From the NCBI GenBank assembly GCA_036172665.1, contig CM069875.1, positions 22,413,806 to 22,477,805 of the forward strand: a stretch of 64,000 nt of DNA. Direction: 5' to 3'. Position numbers and translations under genes: made by a program. The stretch is from Prosopocoilus inquinatus (Eukaryota > Arthropoda > Insecta > Coleoptera > Lucanidae). Below, piece after piece: positions 11,456 to 23,781 of this stretch (within the stretch, counting starts at the first letter, position 1; every line of letters starts with the position of its first letter). Below the pieces are notes generated by a model. The model was not told the DNA's origin. It searched no databases and saw only the letters and a program-made list of their open reading frames with translations.

Positions 11456-12835
11456 TTAAATAAAATCTACATGTATTATTAAAAATGTTTTTCTTATTTT
11501 CCCTGTTATATGTATGTTACAGTTTCTATTACTTTAAAACAAAATTGGGACTTAGACCATTTAAAAGTTACAATCTTCAATTATTAATATCTAGGGAGTA
11601 ATGTATCCTTAATATTGCAAGTTTCCGTTCATCCAACTGCGAAAGTTCACATTCAAGCGTTATTGTTTAATTAAAAAGTTCCACGTCGCGAAAAAAAATC
11701 TGGGAGTTACGGCATTTTCGATTTCATATTATCGATGCACCAGTACACGAATAAATGCCGGTGCATTTGCAGAAACGTAAAAGTGCGCGACACCGAGCAA
11801 AATTTTTATCCCGTGATTGTACGCACCACTGCATACTTGCAATTTTTCCAGCGGAAGATATCGGCGCGCGTCGTAATTCGACATGTGTTACGGGAGTCTT
11901 CGATTTTGCGAAATAAAAAAAAATTCTAGGCAGGAACAACTTTTCGGGCTTCACATCGCCAATGCATTTGATCTAAGCACTCGTGCAATTGCAAAAGTTT
12001 GCGTTGCGGAATAAAAAAGTTTTCGATATTTCTGTGTTACTGTATAGATTCTCTGATCTCCTTACGATGATTTTATACCTCGTGGGTGCATTATTTCATT
12101 AAATACAAGTGAAAATGCAAAGAAAACGAGACGCATTTCCTTATCCCCCACCCCTTTCTGCACTTTCCCGCCGTTTCTTGGTGAGAGAGCAATAAAAAAA
12201 ACCTGCTTGAGGAGAAACTCTGCAGACTTCAGTGTCGTAGCAATTATCGTATTGTAAACACCTACTAGGTCGCTTGTTGTTAAGTTTTGGTCAAAAATGA
12301 ATTTAATTTAGAAAAAAAGCTTTATTTTGATCTGTACCTGTACGTTATGAGACACATGTGTCTGTAAAGATGAAGTTGAAGGATCTTTTCGGTGGTGTTT
12401 TACATGTGATAACCTCAAAATAAAATTTATAATTTTACAATGTTTTTATCTACCTAATTATAATTTAGAATTAGAACTTAGAACAACTAACCGAATTGCC
12501 AGGAATATTTTACTAGTCCTCCACTACAACTGCACTAAAATTTAAACTTTTACCGAGCCAATTTCATATTTGCACATTGTATACAAAATGATCAAGAATG
12601 ACTAGATATGGCAACAGGATTGTCAGATATTTCTTGAAAAATATAGCCAAACGTATTACAAAAAGTAGCCCACTTACGCCAAACTCTGATGTCAAAGATA
12701 TGTTAATTAATTGCATTTCATTAACTGCTTTTTTTGCTTAAAAATTTGAATCTGGTTTCCAATAGTTTGAATCTGGATTTTGTAGCTGTAACAAAACACC
12801 TCAGATTTGAATTATTGAACAGTTCGCCTGCAAAT
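11456..12835. other. Intergenic; contains a less AT-rich, CpG-containing patch
   Basis: Positions about 11690-12200 have clearly more G+C and CpG (for example GGCGCGCGTCG near 11872) than the AT-rich surroundings, with short pyrimidine runs near 12140-12180. No gene was recognised. It could be a promoter, an untranslated exon or an unrelated repeat. Confidence 0.3.
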
Positions 12836-12991
12836 CAGTATTGCCAGAGGTGGTAATTTATCACCAGATCTGGAGATTTTTGTTATTCGTTAATTACCTG
12901 GTGATTATTTTTAAAAACTCGGGATTATCTGGTACCTTTTTTCATAAAATATAAACACGAAGAAATTCATGACATTAAAATAATTTTAATA

Positions 12992-13110
12992 GCGTTTTTT
13001 ACTGACTGCACCAGTGTGCACTGAGTGTATCTCTATCTCGTTTTATTACATAAAGCTGAGCCGAGATGGAGATACACTCAGTGCGCACTAGCGCAGTCAC
13101 TGCAAAACGC
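12992..13110. mobile_element. TA-flanked foldback MITE, copy 1
   Basis: The termini GCGTTTTTTACTGACTGCAC and GCAGTCACTGCAAAACGC are inverse, with an inner inverted block GTGCACTGAGTGTATCTC / GAGATACACTCAGTGCGCAC. A TA dinucleotide flanks each end (12990-12991 and 13111-13112), the duplication expected for Tc1/mariner-type transposition. A second copy with the same ends and flanks lies at 21618-21713. Confidence 0.75.
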
Positions 13111-13200
13111 TATAAGTTTGATCGATTCATAAAAATGCAAATATCTTCACTTTAACTAGCATTATTTAGTAATAACTAAAGATCGAACTTTTTGGTCGTA

Positions 13201-13227
13201 TATTATTATTATTATTATTATTATTAT
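13201..13227. repeat. TAT trinucleotide microsatellite
   Basis: Nine perfect units of TAT in tandem. Confidence 0.9.
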
Positions 13228-14546
13228 CTCATGATAGGTACTTAAAAACGTCATATAAAATTGGATTATTAACTGGTTAATTATCCGGTTAATAAGACTC
13301 CGTAAATTACTTTATTTACCTGCGGTTATTTATTTTGAATTTGGCGCAAATTCTTTAGGGATATTGCAATTGAACTTTTTAAAGTTTTTTTTGTTTTTAA
13401 CGATTAGTGGAGTCAAAGCTATGAAGCTGTTTTATGAGACGTTATAAATGTTAATAAAACGGAAAACGAAAAGCAAAATCTTAAATATAATAATTTACAA
13501 AGTGCACTTGTCATTTTTGCATTGAAGGTTATGGATATTAAAACTTCCTGTAAATTCCACACACATTTTACCATATTGTCCACCGTAGGGAGGAAATTCT
13601 GTTACTTCCTCTACCAGTAATTATTATAATACTTCCGGTTATAAAATCATAACATATAGAAAATTATTTTTACACTTTCAATGGACACTTAAAATTGAAA
13701 ACAATAGGTATATTCATTTTAGATGACTTGGGTTGCCGCAAGTCACCTGTGTCAACGAAATGTGTATTCGTTTTAGATTTTCGGCATGCTGTATTTCACA
13801 TTGGCATATTCGTTTTCATTGCCCCTGCGGCAACGCTGGCGTTGATGCAATGTGCACCTACTCCAGAGTAGGGTTTAGTTGCGTCAACACTTAAGTGTTG
13901 TTTACTTAACCTTAATTTAGTTATTTTTCTGAAAGGTCGGTGTTCATCACACAGAAAACTCTTTGTTTGAATACAGTCGATGCATTTATTTATTTGAAAG
14001 ATGTACACTACATTAATTCAAGCAATTTCTTGTTGTTAAAATCAGGTCCTTATGTTTAATGTTCAAAAATACAACAACTTGTCTTTCACTGATATGTTGT
14101 GTTATACTGATATGCTATGACAATTAAATAGTTTTAATTAAAAATTAAAAATTTAATAATAATAAAGGTAATATAATACGAAAAAAGTACCAGTTACCCA
14201 AAATTGTCCACTACCTTACCCGCATAAATTAAATGTACCCATATACCCGCACTTCAGGTAATTATACGTAATTTGGCAACACTGGTTGTTAGAATAGTTC
14301 TTTTTTTTAAAACGAATGACCTAGCTAAATATTCATGACTTAGCAATGGTTAAAGAAAGCTGTATAAACCTTTCCTTATCTAAGCACTTATCAAAAGGTG
14401 TCAAAACTTTCTCGAGTGTTGGCTACCCTTATTTGTCATTTCAACAGGTGATCAGTGAATAGAGGTTATGTCATTTATTATTGGTTATGTGTGGTTATGT
14501 CAAGTAGATCAAATTAGGTTTATAAAAAAAAGAAACTGTGCTCAAC

Positions 14547-16181
14547 ATGTTATTTAACTCAACTAAATACGTTCTCTGTCGTTGCAATAAATTAATACTA
14601 GGTTTAAAAAGATGCAATTTCCACTTACAGTCGGAAATAAAGATCGAAACAGTTCCAGTGCTGGAATCGAAACAAAAATTATTGAAAGTTGCCGTGATCG
14701 GTATGCCCAATGCTGGTAAAAGCACCTTCATTAATAATGTGATGGACAGAAAAGTGAGACTTCGTATTCTTTGATGACTATAATTGATTACTGCTGATTT
14801 TATTTTAGGTCTGCCCGGCATCTTCAAAAGTTCACACGACTAGAAAAAAATCTCAGGCCATATTTACAGAAGGAGATTCACAGATTATTTTTTTAGACAC
14901 ACCTGGAATTGTGAACCCTCGAGAGTTGAAAAGGTTTTTCTTATTTATATATTCAAATTTTAGTAACTAAGTACTTATCAAAATTGTAGGTATAAATTGG
15001 AAAATGCTTTTATCAAAGATTGTGAAAGCAGTTTACAACAGGCAGACCTAATAAGTGTAATTCATGACGTTAGTGATATTTGGAATAGAGAGAAATTGGA
15101 TATAAAGATAATAAAGTTATTAGAATGCTACAGAAATACTGCAAGCTGTTTGGTGTTAAATAAGGTTTTTTTTTGTTAGACATTATATCCATTGTTTTAT
15201 AAAAATTATTATTTAGATAGACACCTTAAAATCTAAACGTAAACTCCTGGATGTGACACGTTTGGTGACAGAAAATTGTATTGCTGGCAAACCAATGCAA
15301 AGCAATGTGAAAATTAAAGTAGACCATGATATAAGGGGTTGGCCTAACTTCTCTGAAGTGTTTATGATTTCTGCTCTAACAGGTAACAATTGAATCACTT
15401 GGTAAATATTTACCTCTTTACGTTTCTATGCACATTTGCACTGCATTTCCAGTAAATTCATTTGAACATGTCAATTTTACAGAACCGTTCAGTTACTGCT
15501 CCCTAGATAGACTGTTACCAATGTTTTTCGCATACAAGCCTAAATTTTATAAACATTAATCTTTTTCTTAGGAGCTGGAATTGCTGATATCAAGAATTAT
15601 TTTATAAGTAAAGCAAAACCAAATGCATGGGTGTTTCCTTGTGAAACCTGGTCAGATGAGGCACCTGAGAAAATTATTGTCAATACAGTAAAGGCAAAAT
15701 TTTTAGATTTTTTGCCACAAGAAATTCCTTATAGTGTAATTCCATACATTGAACTTTTCGAAGTAAATGATGGTAAGTTCTCTATCGCCATTTATACATC
15801 TTTTCTCCCACTGAATTTTATTATATTTCATATATTTTACTTAATTGACATTTTGCCTAAATTCTTATCTTAGTTTTACTGTTTTTTTAAATTGGTTGTA
15901 AATAATAATAGGTTTGATATTTATTCAGATTTGTTTCCTGGTGTCAATTTTTCTGTAAAATTTTCATTTTTATCGACTTAAATTTTATGGTTTTATTCAC
16001 AGGCACAATTCACACTGTTGTGTTGGTTAAGTGTCCCAGTGATCGTATTGCCAAACTAATAGCAGGAATGTCAAATGGAAGGTTGAGACAAATCACGGAA
16101 AGTGTGCAGCAAGATCTACAAAATGCATTTCAAAACTTTGTTAGAATCAATATTGTATTAGAAGCAAAAAAAGATGATTAA
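14547..16181 (+). CDS. ERAL1: Mitochondrial GTPase Era homologue (complete, six exons)
   Basis: An Era-family GTPase. In animals the ERAL1 protein works in the mitochondrial matrix as a chaperone of the 12S rRNA in small-subunit assembly. Proposed exons are 14547-14753, 14809-14933, 14990-15164, 15217-15382, 15572-15772 and 16003-16181, all with GT/AG borders; they total 1053 nt, giving 350 residues. GTPase motifs: G1 GMPNAGKS at 52-59, G3 DTPG at 99-102, G4 NKID at 168-171 (split by an intron), and a late SALTG block. The C-terminus carries the KH-type RNA-binding region (KCPSDRIAKLIAG, then GRLRQI). The arginine/cysteine-rich first residues suit a mitochondrial presequence. It runs tail to tail with RAD17, 108 bp away. 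Confidence 0.93.
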
Positions 16182-16289
16182 ATAATTTAATGCTAAACTT
16201 TACCTTTCAGTAGCCCATACACAAAGGAAACATGAAAAAAAAAAATATATTTATGGACAATTTAATATTCGTACATACACAATATAAAT

Positions 16290-18525
16290 CTACATTTTGA
16301 AATAATAAAATTTATCAGTTTTAGTTATAATGTTGTAATAACACCGATCTTGTATGGATAATTCCCTCGTTAGCAAATCATTGTCGACTCTAAAACAATG
16401 TACATTCAAATAAAAATCAACAACTTCTAAGAGTATAACACTTAACATTTTCCTATAATTTTTAGGTTTTACAATTGCATTCCACTGAGAAATTTTATGT
16501 TCGTTGTGAACCATTAACCCCATCACAGATAACCACAAAGCAAATGTTAATGAATCATCTTTATTCCACCAACAAGATAGAAATTTCTGTGATGAACTCA
16601 GAACATCTGCGGCTTTGCTGACATCTTTTATATCTCCAAAATATTTCAAATAATTCTCGAACAAGAAAGCATTGAATGTATTTGGCTGTGTGCATAATTC
16701 ATCTATAAGTGATTTAAGATCATATTGAAACTTCCATTTTCCATCAACTTCTAAGCGTTTTGGATTGAAGACTCTGCCTAGACTGTGAAATAATCCCAGA
16801 TTTTCATCTTTGTTCATGTTTTTAATTTTTAAAAGTGTCTTTTCATTTCTTTTACGTTTGGCTCCTGGTTTAGGCCTACTTTCATTTAATACGGTGGGCA
16901 GATCATCACATCCTAACAAATTCAATTTTTTTTTTTTAATTCCAGGATTACATTTTTTTCTTACCTTTTAAGCAGGCGAAATAAAACTGATTTACAGCAC
17001 AGCGAATATCACCCATTGCAGACAACGCTATGCTTTCAATAACTGAGCCATCTGGAATTTGTAAACTGGGAAATTTATTTTCTACTATGAGTTGTGCTCT
17101 TCTTAGTGCTTGTTTCAGTAATGTAGCGGAGCAAGAATTGAAACTGCAAAACATTAATTTTAATTTTAATATATAATATGATAGGTGAATGCTTACCAAA
17201 TATTATACATGGCATATTTATTTCTTATTTCCTCAGGGAATAATAACTGTGGTAAGTTTAAGCTAATGCTGCTGGCATCAGTGCAAATGAAAACTACTTT
17301 TATTTTGCTGTTGTAACATTTTCTTAAAAAAAATTATGTAGAAAGAATGTAATATGAAATCTATAGATACTAACTCCAAGATATTAAAAAAATCTGATGG
17401 ATTATGTATCACAGAATTAGGATAGTCTTCAATTAAAGTTATTTTAGGTTTGTTTAATGATAACAGCGACGGATACTTAGACTCAGTTAAAAAATCCATT
17501 AATTGAGCAGTTTGTCCAGATTGTCTAAATAATTCGAAATCTTTGTCTATTGGGTTTATCCATTCAGAAATTTCAATATTTTTCATTGTACAAAGGACCT
17601 TTAACGTTGTTGTTTTTCCACAGCCAGTAGGCCCTGTTAATAATAAAATTGGTGGACTATTCTGAAAATAAATGTATCTACATTCACTTCATGTTGAGAA
17701 CAGTAGAAGTATCGTACACTTTCCCTCCCTGCGTTGACGTTAGCGTGGTGTATAAACTATTTAATTTTAAATCCTAACAACAGACATATTGGGCAATTGG
17801 AGGGAAAGTATGATATTCCTACTATGTTCTTAACGTGAATGGAGTATAGTGAAACAAATTGCAATACATATGAGATATCCTAGCATATCTTAGTTATGGG
17901 AAATGAAGATGAAGAGGATTTTGCATATTCTTGATCGTTATCTTCTTAAAACAAAATATGGCAAAAATTATCATTGCATTACATGCTAGTTCTGGAACCA
18001 ATGCAATTTAACATTTAGCTTTTTGAACATCTTCTTTAAATAATTTGACCCAATTTAATATTACATTGTATTCATTTGAGAATTAACGATGTTCTGTGAA
18101 TTCCATATTTCGTTTTAGAAAAATTAAATCCCATCAAGCATATTTTTTGTCCAGAGATATAAAATCGATATACAAATGGAAATCTGAATTTACTGTAATA
18201 CTTATTGTTTACCTTTTTCTCAGAATTTAAAACAATTTCTAACCAAGATTCCACATCTCTGATCTTTTTCTTATGGACTGCCAAGTCTTCTATGACTTTT
18301 GGGATTACTGCTTTTTCGAAATTAAAGTCTGTTTTAGTACCTGACTGAAAAGTTTTACAATTATCTCCAAGCTGTACAGATTCTTGTTGCTTCATGAGGC
18401 CTGGCGAATCAAAATTAAATTGCTTCCACTTCTGAAATCAATAGAATAATATTTTAAACGTAATAATTTATTAATTTAAAAAATCTTACTCTACTAGGTT
18501 TCTTAAATCGCGTTGAAATATTCAT
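16290..18525 (-). CDS. RAD17: RAD17 checkpoint clamp loader (complete, six exons)
   Basis: RAD17 replaces RFC1 in an RFC-like complex that loads the 9-1-1 clamp on damaged DNA and starts the ATR checkpoint. Proposed exons on the minus strand are 18525-18490, 18431-18213, 17661-17375, 17322-17197, 17143-16965 and 16912-16290, with GT/AG borders; they total 1470 nt, giving 489 residues. Family marks: the AVHKKKIRDVESWL block before the ATPase, Walker A GPTGCGKT at 95-102, EWINP after it, a FICTDASS sensor-like strand, LLFPEEI, the GDIRCAVNQ block, and a C-terminal LFHSLGRV segment. It is shorter than the vertebrate protein, mainly at both ends. The last intron is only about 50 bp. The gene appears intact. 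Confidence 0.93.
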
Positions 18526-18807
18526 TTCTGTTAAAACTGACTCGCCAACAATCTATCAAACACATTTAAATGATTTGAGGTTATGCTTATGTATTCAGTA
18601 GGTTATACAACTGTTTAGTTATGAACTGTAATTTCCCTGTTGAAACAGAGGCGCCAACATTTCGAAATGAAATTATCTAAGAATATATCTTCATGAGAGA
18701 TTAATGTCCTTTTTCTTAGTACTTCCTTCAAAAACAGAGCTCTAGAACTCATAGAAAGAGTAAGACAGTAATACCCACGTAATACCTTTTCATGTAGATA
18801 AGTCAAG

Positions 18808-19610
18808 GGGTGCGTTTCATTTGCGCGCTTATTCGCTTTGAGCGCTTGTAAGCATTGCTTAACCTGTTCCTTTTGGCTTTGCAAACGCTCACAAAGCGCT
18901 AGGTGACGATATGGAAACGTCATTGTGACGTCATAGTCTGTGCTCACAATCGCTTATTCCATCGAGGTAGGGCAGTAAAAGCGTGAACGCTTAATGGCGC
19001 TTATGCCACAAATGGAACGTATGAGGGAATCAGCTGATCATCCTCACACAGGTAGCAGTCTAGTAGCGGTTGGATATAAATATTGCGTTGCAGCTATTTA
19101 TGTTTGGTTTAATTTTACTATTTATGTTTGGTTTAATTTTACTAATGAAGTTAATTTTCATGGTTATAATAGAAAATGATTTTATGGGGCAGATTTTAAA
19201 AAAACTGTGCACCTTATTTCTGACATACTATATATTTGTTTCAAAATACTGACAAGCAGATATCTTAGGCGTCCATATATTCTAATGTATGTCTGTCTTG
19301 TATATCCATTATTGATCAAATGATATAAAACTTAAACTGGCACAGGTTTGCAAAATTTACTTTTGAAATATTGCTGTCGTTCATTTTTTTGTGAAATTTA
19401 ACTATATATATTTTAAAAGGCGTTGGTCTTTAGGGTCTTTAGGAAGATAATTGATTGTAGTACTCCACAAGTTGTGAAGGTTATGAATTTATTGTGCACA
19501 CAACAGCCAAAAGAAACACTTTTGCTTATAATGCCTGATGCGACTAAGCGTCAAAGGAAACAGCAGAAAATAGCGCTTAAAGCGTATGAGCGCGCAAACA
19601 AAACGCACCC
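18808..19610 (+). mobile_element. GGGTGCGTTT-ended non-autonomous element, copy 1
   Basis: About 0.8 kb with ends GGGTGCGTTTCATTTGCGCG and CGCGCAAACAAAACGCACCC, flanked by AAG on both sides. The subterminal regions are rich in AGCGCTT / AAGCGCT and AAGCGT motifs. There is no transposase; the short frames inside are not conserved proteins. Two more copies lie at 24605-25403 and 25404-26175 in the opposite orientation. The superfamily is not assigned: the ends are diagnostic of none I am sure of. Confidence 0.8.
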
Positions 19611-19617
19611 AAGGTGC

Positions 19618-20083
19618 AAAGTTAGTATATAAGAAGTTGTCTCATACAATATCGGACGGATTCGGCATTTGTCGCGTGGGTCTCAGGTATACGTCATTCA
19701 TCTAAGCTGAAGTTCCATTTAAAATCATCATAATAGTTGTGTTGTTATGGAAACGACACCGGCTGTGCCTGCGCCCTGGATCCTGACCAATTAAAATCGC
19801 CGTAGTATGGTCTGACGTCTCCAGAGACCGCAGGACCGCACGCACATCCCCACCAGTGTGACCAAGCGTTCGGCTTTAAGCTAGATTCATTGCTAGGCGT
19901 TTTGCGTTGGCGTTAAAATTATACGCGTTTCTATTGGCCCAATTTGAAAGTACATAATTTGTTTAATTAAACAAACCAATCAAATAGCTATCCCGTAACG
20001 CGGCGATGAAAAATCGCCTAGCAATGAATCCAGCTTTATGCATGCATTCAAGCGGATGAGATAACTTCTCATATACTAACTTT
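19618..20083. mobile_element. Inverted-repeat element with nested foldback
   Basis: The outer arms AAAGTTAGTATATAAGAAGT and TTCTCATATACTAACTTT (with GTCTCAT / ATGAGATA inside) are inverse. Nested at about 19876-20038 is a second foldback with arms AGCTAGATTCATTGCTAGGC and GCCTAGCAATGAATCCAGCT. It abuts the right end of the 18808-19610 element. Confidence 0.6.
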
Positions 20084-21080
20084 AGTCAAGGTGTACCCAG
20101 GGTTGGCCAGATTAGGCGAGATTCCGCCATTTAGGCTACATTTACATACACATTTCGTGTTTAAACATTTTATTTGACGCCTGATTTGTGCTACTTTTGA
20201 TGTCTTCACATAAAAACAAAAGAAGATATACAGAGCGATCAGTAATAGCTGACCACGTCGCTACTTTAGTTCAGGTATTATATGACAAGAATACTTCGAG
20301 CATCGTTTTTTGTTTGTTCATTTTGTGACTTTTTTGTTCTTTTATTATTATTATTTTTTTTTGTTTTAAGGAATTAATGTTTTGCATTTTACCTACGATT
20401 CGTTTGTTTCATTTCATCCTTTTGTTTGCTGTCAGTTTCTTGGTTTGCAAAAGTTTTTAGGCCGAAGAATGGAAAATTGCCGTTTTTTCATTTTTTTGTC
20501 CATTGCTGTCTTTTTCAGCTTTTTTCTTCTTGAATTGGGTTTCGCAATTTATCGACTCCTTTTTACAATTTATTGATTGTTATTTTATTTCCTTTTATTT
20601 CCTATAAATTTCTTTTTATTTGCAAAGACTTTCGACAATTTCCATTTTTTTGTTCATCTTAGTATTCTGGTACTTCTGCGATTTTTTTAAATTCATTTTA
20701 TGATATTTTGACGCCTTTTTACATCTTTTGCTTTTTACTACACTTTTTTTTTAATTTTTCGCATTCTCAATATTCTCCAACATGGAGATTATAAGGTTGA
20801 AAAAGACTCGTTTTTACAAAAACTTATAATTAGCAGATATCCATGAAAAGGATTTCAGCGCACAACTAATACTTAAAACAAGTGAAATAGCTGAAAAAAT
20901 TAAATAATTTACATTCCAAGGCCAAAGACGTAAGAATAATTCGATAAATTACAATTTTGTTACAAAATATGAATAGTAGTGCGCATCTTAAGACATTTGA
21001 CATTAGTAACATTTTACTTGTGGATGACAGTACGTAAAGACGTCCGTAGGAGCGGTGACGAAACAAGCGAAGAAGAAAGA
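20084..21080. other. Intergenic, T-rich, no gene seen
   Basis: Long T-rich runs (20310-20760) with no convincing frame on either strand. Read on the minus strand the stretch is A-rich, as decayed LINE tails or ORF1 regions can be, but no motif supports that. Confidence 0.3.
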
Positions 21081-21423
21081 AGGTTGCGTTAAGTGAACGG
21101 CAATTGTGACCAAAGTGGTCGGACTTTACTAATCGCTCACTTAACGGCCACAGTTAATGACTAGGTAGGCACTATGATTATAAATTATGACAGAAGAGGA
21201 CGGGAATGTAACAGGTTTTGAAAGAGTCTCTAAGTTTCGAAATTAGTAAAATACGCCACGAGTTTACTACGTTTAAATCTTTGGATAATAAAAAAAGTAA
21301 TATACGCTGGTCACATTTTAAATCGCAACCAATTTTTCCAATCAGCTGATTGATCACGTGGTACAGTCTGACCGTTGACTTAACGATTTTGCTTAAAATA
21401 ACCGTTCACTTAACGCAACCTAT

Positions 21424-21550
21424 GGCCGCGGTAAGTGAACGGTCGAAGTGGTCAGACCTAATCACGTGATCACTTCTTTCAATTGCTGATTGGTCAGAGG
21501 ACCGTTGACTTGACGATTCTGTGCAATTTGACCGCTCACTTAACTCGGCC
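21424..21550. mobile_element. GGCCGCGGTAAGTGAACGG MITE, copy 1
   Basis: Ends GGCCGCGGTAAGTGAACGGT and CGCTCACTTAACTCGGCC, with the central ATCACGTGATCAC palindrome. A close copy lies at 22745-22881. The shared AAGTGAACGG motif links it to the surrounding larger inverted repeat. Confidence 0.65.
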
Positions 21551-21617
21551 TTTATCAGATATTCAGGGCTATTCTGTAACATTGATATCATATCAATTGA
21601 TATGGTCTTCTATAATA

Positions 21618-21713
21618 GCGTTTTCCGCTGGTTGCACCAGTGTGCACTGAATGTATCTCTATCTCGTTTTATTACATAAAGCTGAACAAAAAAGTGCGAC
21701 CAGTGGAAAACGC
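21618..21713. mobile_element. TA-flanked foldback MITE, copy 2
   Basis: Ends GCGTTTTCCGCTGGTTGCAC and GTGCGACCAGTGGAAAACGC, flanked by TA at 21616-21617 and 21714-21715. The inner GTGTGCACTGAATGTATCTC block and the CTCGTTTTATTACATAAAGC that follows it are shared with the copy at 12992-13110, but the right half is shorter. Confidence 0.75.
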
Positions 21714-22744
21714 TAAAACTGAAGGGAATTTGTTACGATTTCATAACATTATGCATATTAACTCGAGATCACACCTGAAACGGATTGCAAGTTGTTACGA
21801 AACTATTTACAAAACGCCAACTTTGCAAGGTCACTTGAAACATAGCAATATCAGGTCCTGTACAGGGTCCTGTATCAGGTCCATAGGTGTGTTCTTTTTA
21901 CCGCAAAACTCAAAGTAACTCACCGGCACTCAGTAACTAAGTAAACCCGTGGCGTATTTCACTAATTTCGAAACTTTAGAGACTCTTTCAAAACCTGTTC
22001 CATTCCCGCCCTCTTCTGTCATAATTTATAATTACAGTGCCTATACATTGGCATTAATTGTGGCCGTTAAGTGAGTGGTTAGTAAATTCCGTCCGCTTTG
22101 GTCAGAATTGCCGTTCACTTAACGCAACCTATGTAATGGCCAAATGTTTCTTTTGACACTTGCGTGTCAGTGGAATTTACTTGTTTTTTAGAACGTTTAA
22201 CTCAGCAAAACTCACCTCACTTCTGATATTTACTGATCTGAGTCGAAAGTAAAACGAACACACCTCATATCTATGGGCTCGTTTTTTTTACTCGGGATCC
22301 GTTTCAGCGATTAAACCACAAGCGTTTTTTTACGGATGTAGCGATCGAAATTGTCGCTTTAAAGCTGAACGTGTGACGTCATCGAAATTCAGCGTTGAAA
22401 TTTTAAGATGCAGCGCTTTAAATGTTGAAGAGTAAAAAAACGAGTTACAGAATAGACCCCATTGTGAAGTTACGAGATACAGTGTACTGTTAATCAAATG
22501 ATTTCATGGTATTTTCATTACTATTTTTATTCTTTGCAAAGGTACATTAATGTATTATAGCTACAATACGCCGCAGTTTTCCAAGTTCGCACTTTATCAA
22601 CTGCCTAAACAATGGCTGAAGGCCCACAGCCCTGCTCACAGCCTTCGCATGTATCTGTTAATTGTTGTCACGAAATGATTAACCTTTTGTACCCGGCAAC
22701 AACTTTAAAGGGTTGGCAACACTGGTCCATAATTTTCAAATCTA

Positions 22745-22881
22745 GGCTGCGGTAAGTGAACGGTCGAAGTGGTCAGACCAAATCACGTGATCACTTTTTT
22801 CAATTGCTGATTGGTCAGAGGGTTTAGTCGAATCGTTGACTTGACGATTCTGTGCTATTTGACCGCTCACTTAACTCGGCC
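22745..22881. mobile_element. GGCCGCGGTAAGTGAACGG MITE, copy 2
   Basis: A second copy of the 21424 family (GGCTGCGGTAAGTGAACGGT to CGCTCACTTAACTCGGCC) with TA on both sides (22743-22744 and 22882-22883), supporting a TA target duplication. Confidence 0.7.
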
Positions 22882-22995
22882 TATTTTCAAATAATAATAA
22901 TATCAGGTCTGCCAATTTAAACGTGGTGTGCCTATTTATAGACAATTTTCAAATATAGTTTCAATTTAGTATTTTTTTCTGGAAACGGAATAAAA

Positions 22996-23750
22996 ATGGA
23001 AATGTAAGTACAAGTAATAATACAAGAAATGAAATAAGAAATTTTTTCTTTTTGTAGTGTAAATACAAAGGCAGCAGTTCTAAGTAATTTTGAGGTTATG
23101 TCGCACCTCCAAAAAATTAAAGATTTAGGGAAGAAACAAAAAGGACAATTAGCGACAATAACCTACGAAGTAAGTATACCTGGTTTATATGGTATACCCC
23201 TCTTTTCAAGCCGTCCTATAAAGCTGCAGTCACACTGATCCGTCGCTTACAAACATGCACAAGCAATTGAATTTCAAACCAATACGTTACAATGCAATGG
23301 TCTCATTACACACACATCAACTACGAGCTTTTTGTAACAAAAATTGGAATTTCATTGGTTTAAAATTTAATTGCTTATGCACGATTAATCAAGCTGTAGC
23401 ATCATTGGATTACAAAAATATTACAGACTCTCCGTTATTTAGAAAATACAAACTGCACTCAAACAACATCGAAAAATATTGTTGACTGCATAAAAGCCTT
23501 AGAGCCTTTCAACTTGACTAAAAATGAAAAACTAATGATAATTAATACACCACCAACATCACCCTTGGAGATACAATTGGTAACATTTTAGCGATTATTT
23601 TTGCTTAGTCGTATTTATTCAAATTTAATTTTGTAGATTGTGGATGAAAGTGAAGAAAGACTGACAGAAGAACAAGTTGCAAAAATTCTTGATATAATAA
23701 CAGAGCACTTAAGCGTTGCTTCAAGAAACAATGAAACTGAAGCTGAATAG
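22996..23750 (+). CDS. CRCP: RNA polymerase III subunit RPC9 / CRCP (complete, four exons)
   Basis: RPC9 is the Rpb4-like stalk subunit of RNA polymerase III, pairing with RPC8 in the nucleus to help initiation at tRNA and 5S genes. Proposed exons are 22996-23003 (only 8 nt, ATG GAA AT), 23058-23169, 23427-23579 and 23637-23750; they total 387 nt, giving 128 residues. Family signatures are VLSNFEVMSHL at the start, TITYE before the second intron, a TLRYLENT segment, then LEIQLIVDESEERLTEEQ, which is very close to the conserved C-terminal part of this family. The tiny first exon is inferred from the family start and a good GTAAGT donor. The second intron contains a degenerate inverted repeat (23217-23400). 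The stop lies 31 bp from the DENR stop on the other strand. Confidence 0.92.
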
Positions 23751-23781
23751 TTTTGTTATATTTTATTGCATTTAAATTATT

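Larger units (their letters stand above)
12836..14284. mobile_element. Candidate hAT-like element with CAGTRTTGCCA ends
   Basis: The left CAGTATTGCCAGAGGTGGTAA and the right TTGGCAACACTG are inverse. CAGTGTTGCC-type termini are common in insect hAT elements. I found no matching 8-bp flanks, so the boundaries and the call are tentative. The interior is non-coding and includes a nested TA-flanked foldback (12992-13110) and a TAT microsatellite (13201-13227). Confidence 0.35.
21081..22130. mobile_element. Compound inverted-repeat element (AGGTTGCGTTAAGTGAACGG ends)
   Basis: The arms 21081-21265 and about 21945-22130 are near-complete reverse complements, starting AGGTTGCGTTAAGTGAACGG and ending with its inverse. 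A second inverse end at 21402-21421 shows that a shorter element (21081-21421) or a repeat insertion sits within. The interior also holds a related roughly 130-bp MITE (21424-21550) and a TA-flanked foldback (21618-21713). Confidence 0.65.

Noticed and set aside
14495..14827. Minus-strand frame over the first ERAL1 exons
   Set aside because: It is antisense to a clear GTPase exon pair and has no family signature.
18615..18947. Small frame over the left arm of the 18808 transposon
   Set aside because: It recurs in a transposon copy at 26021 only because the arm is repeated; it is non-coding subterminal sequence.
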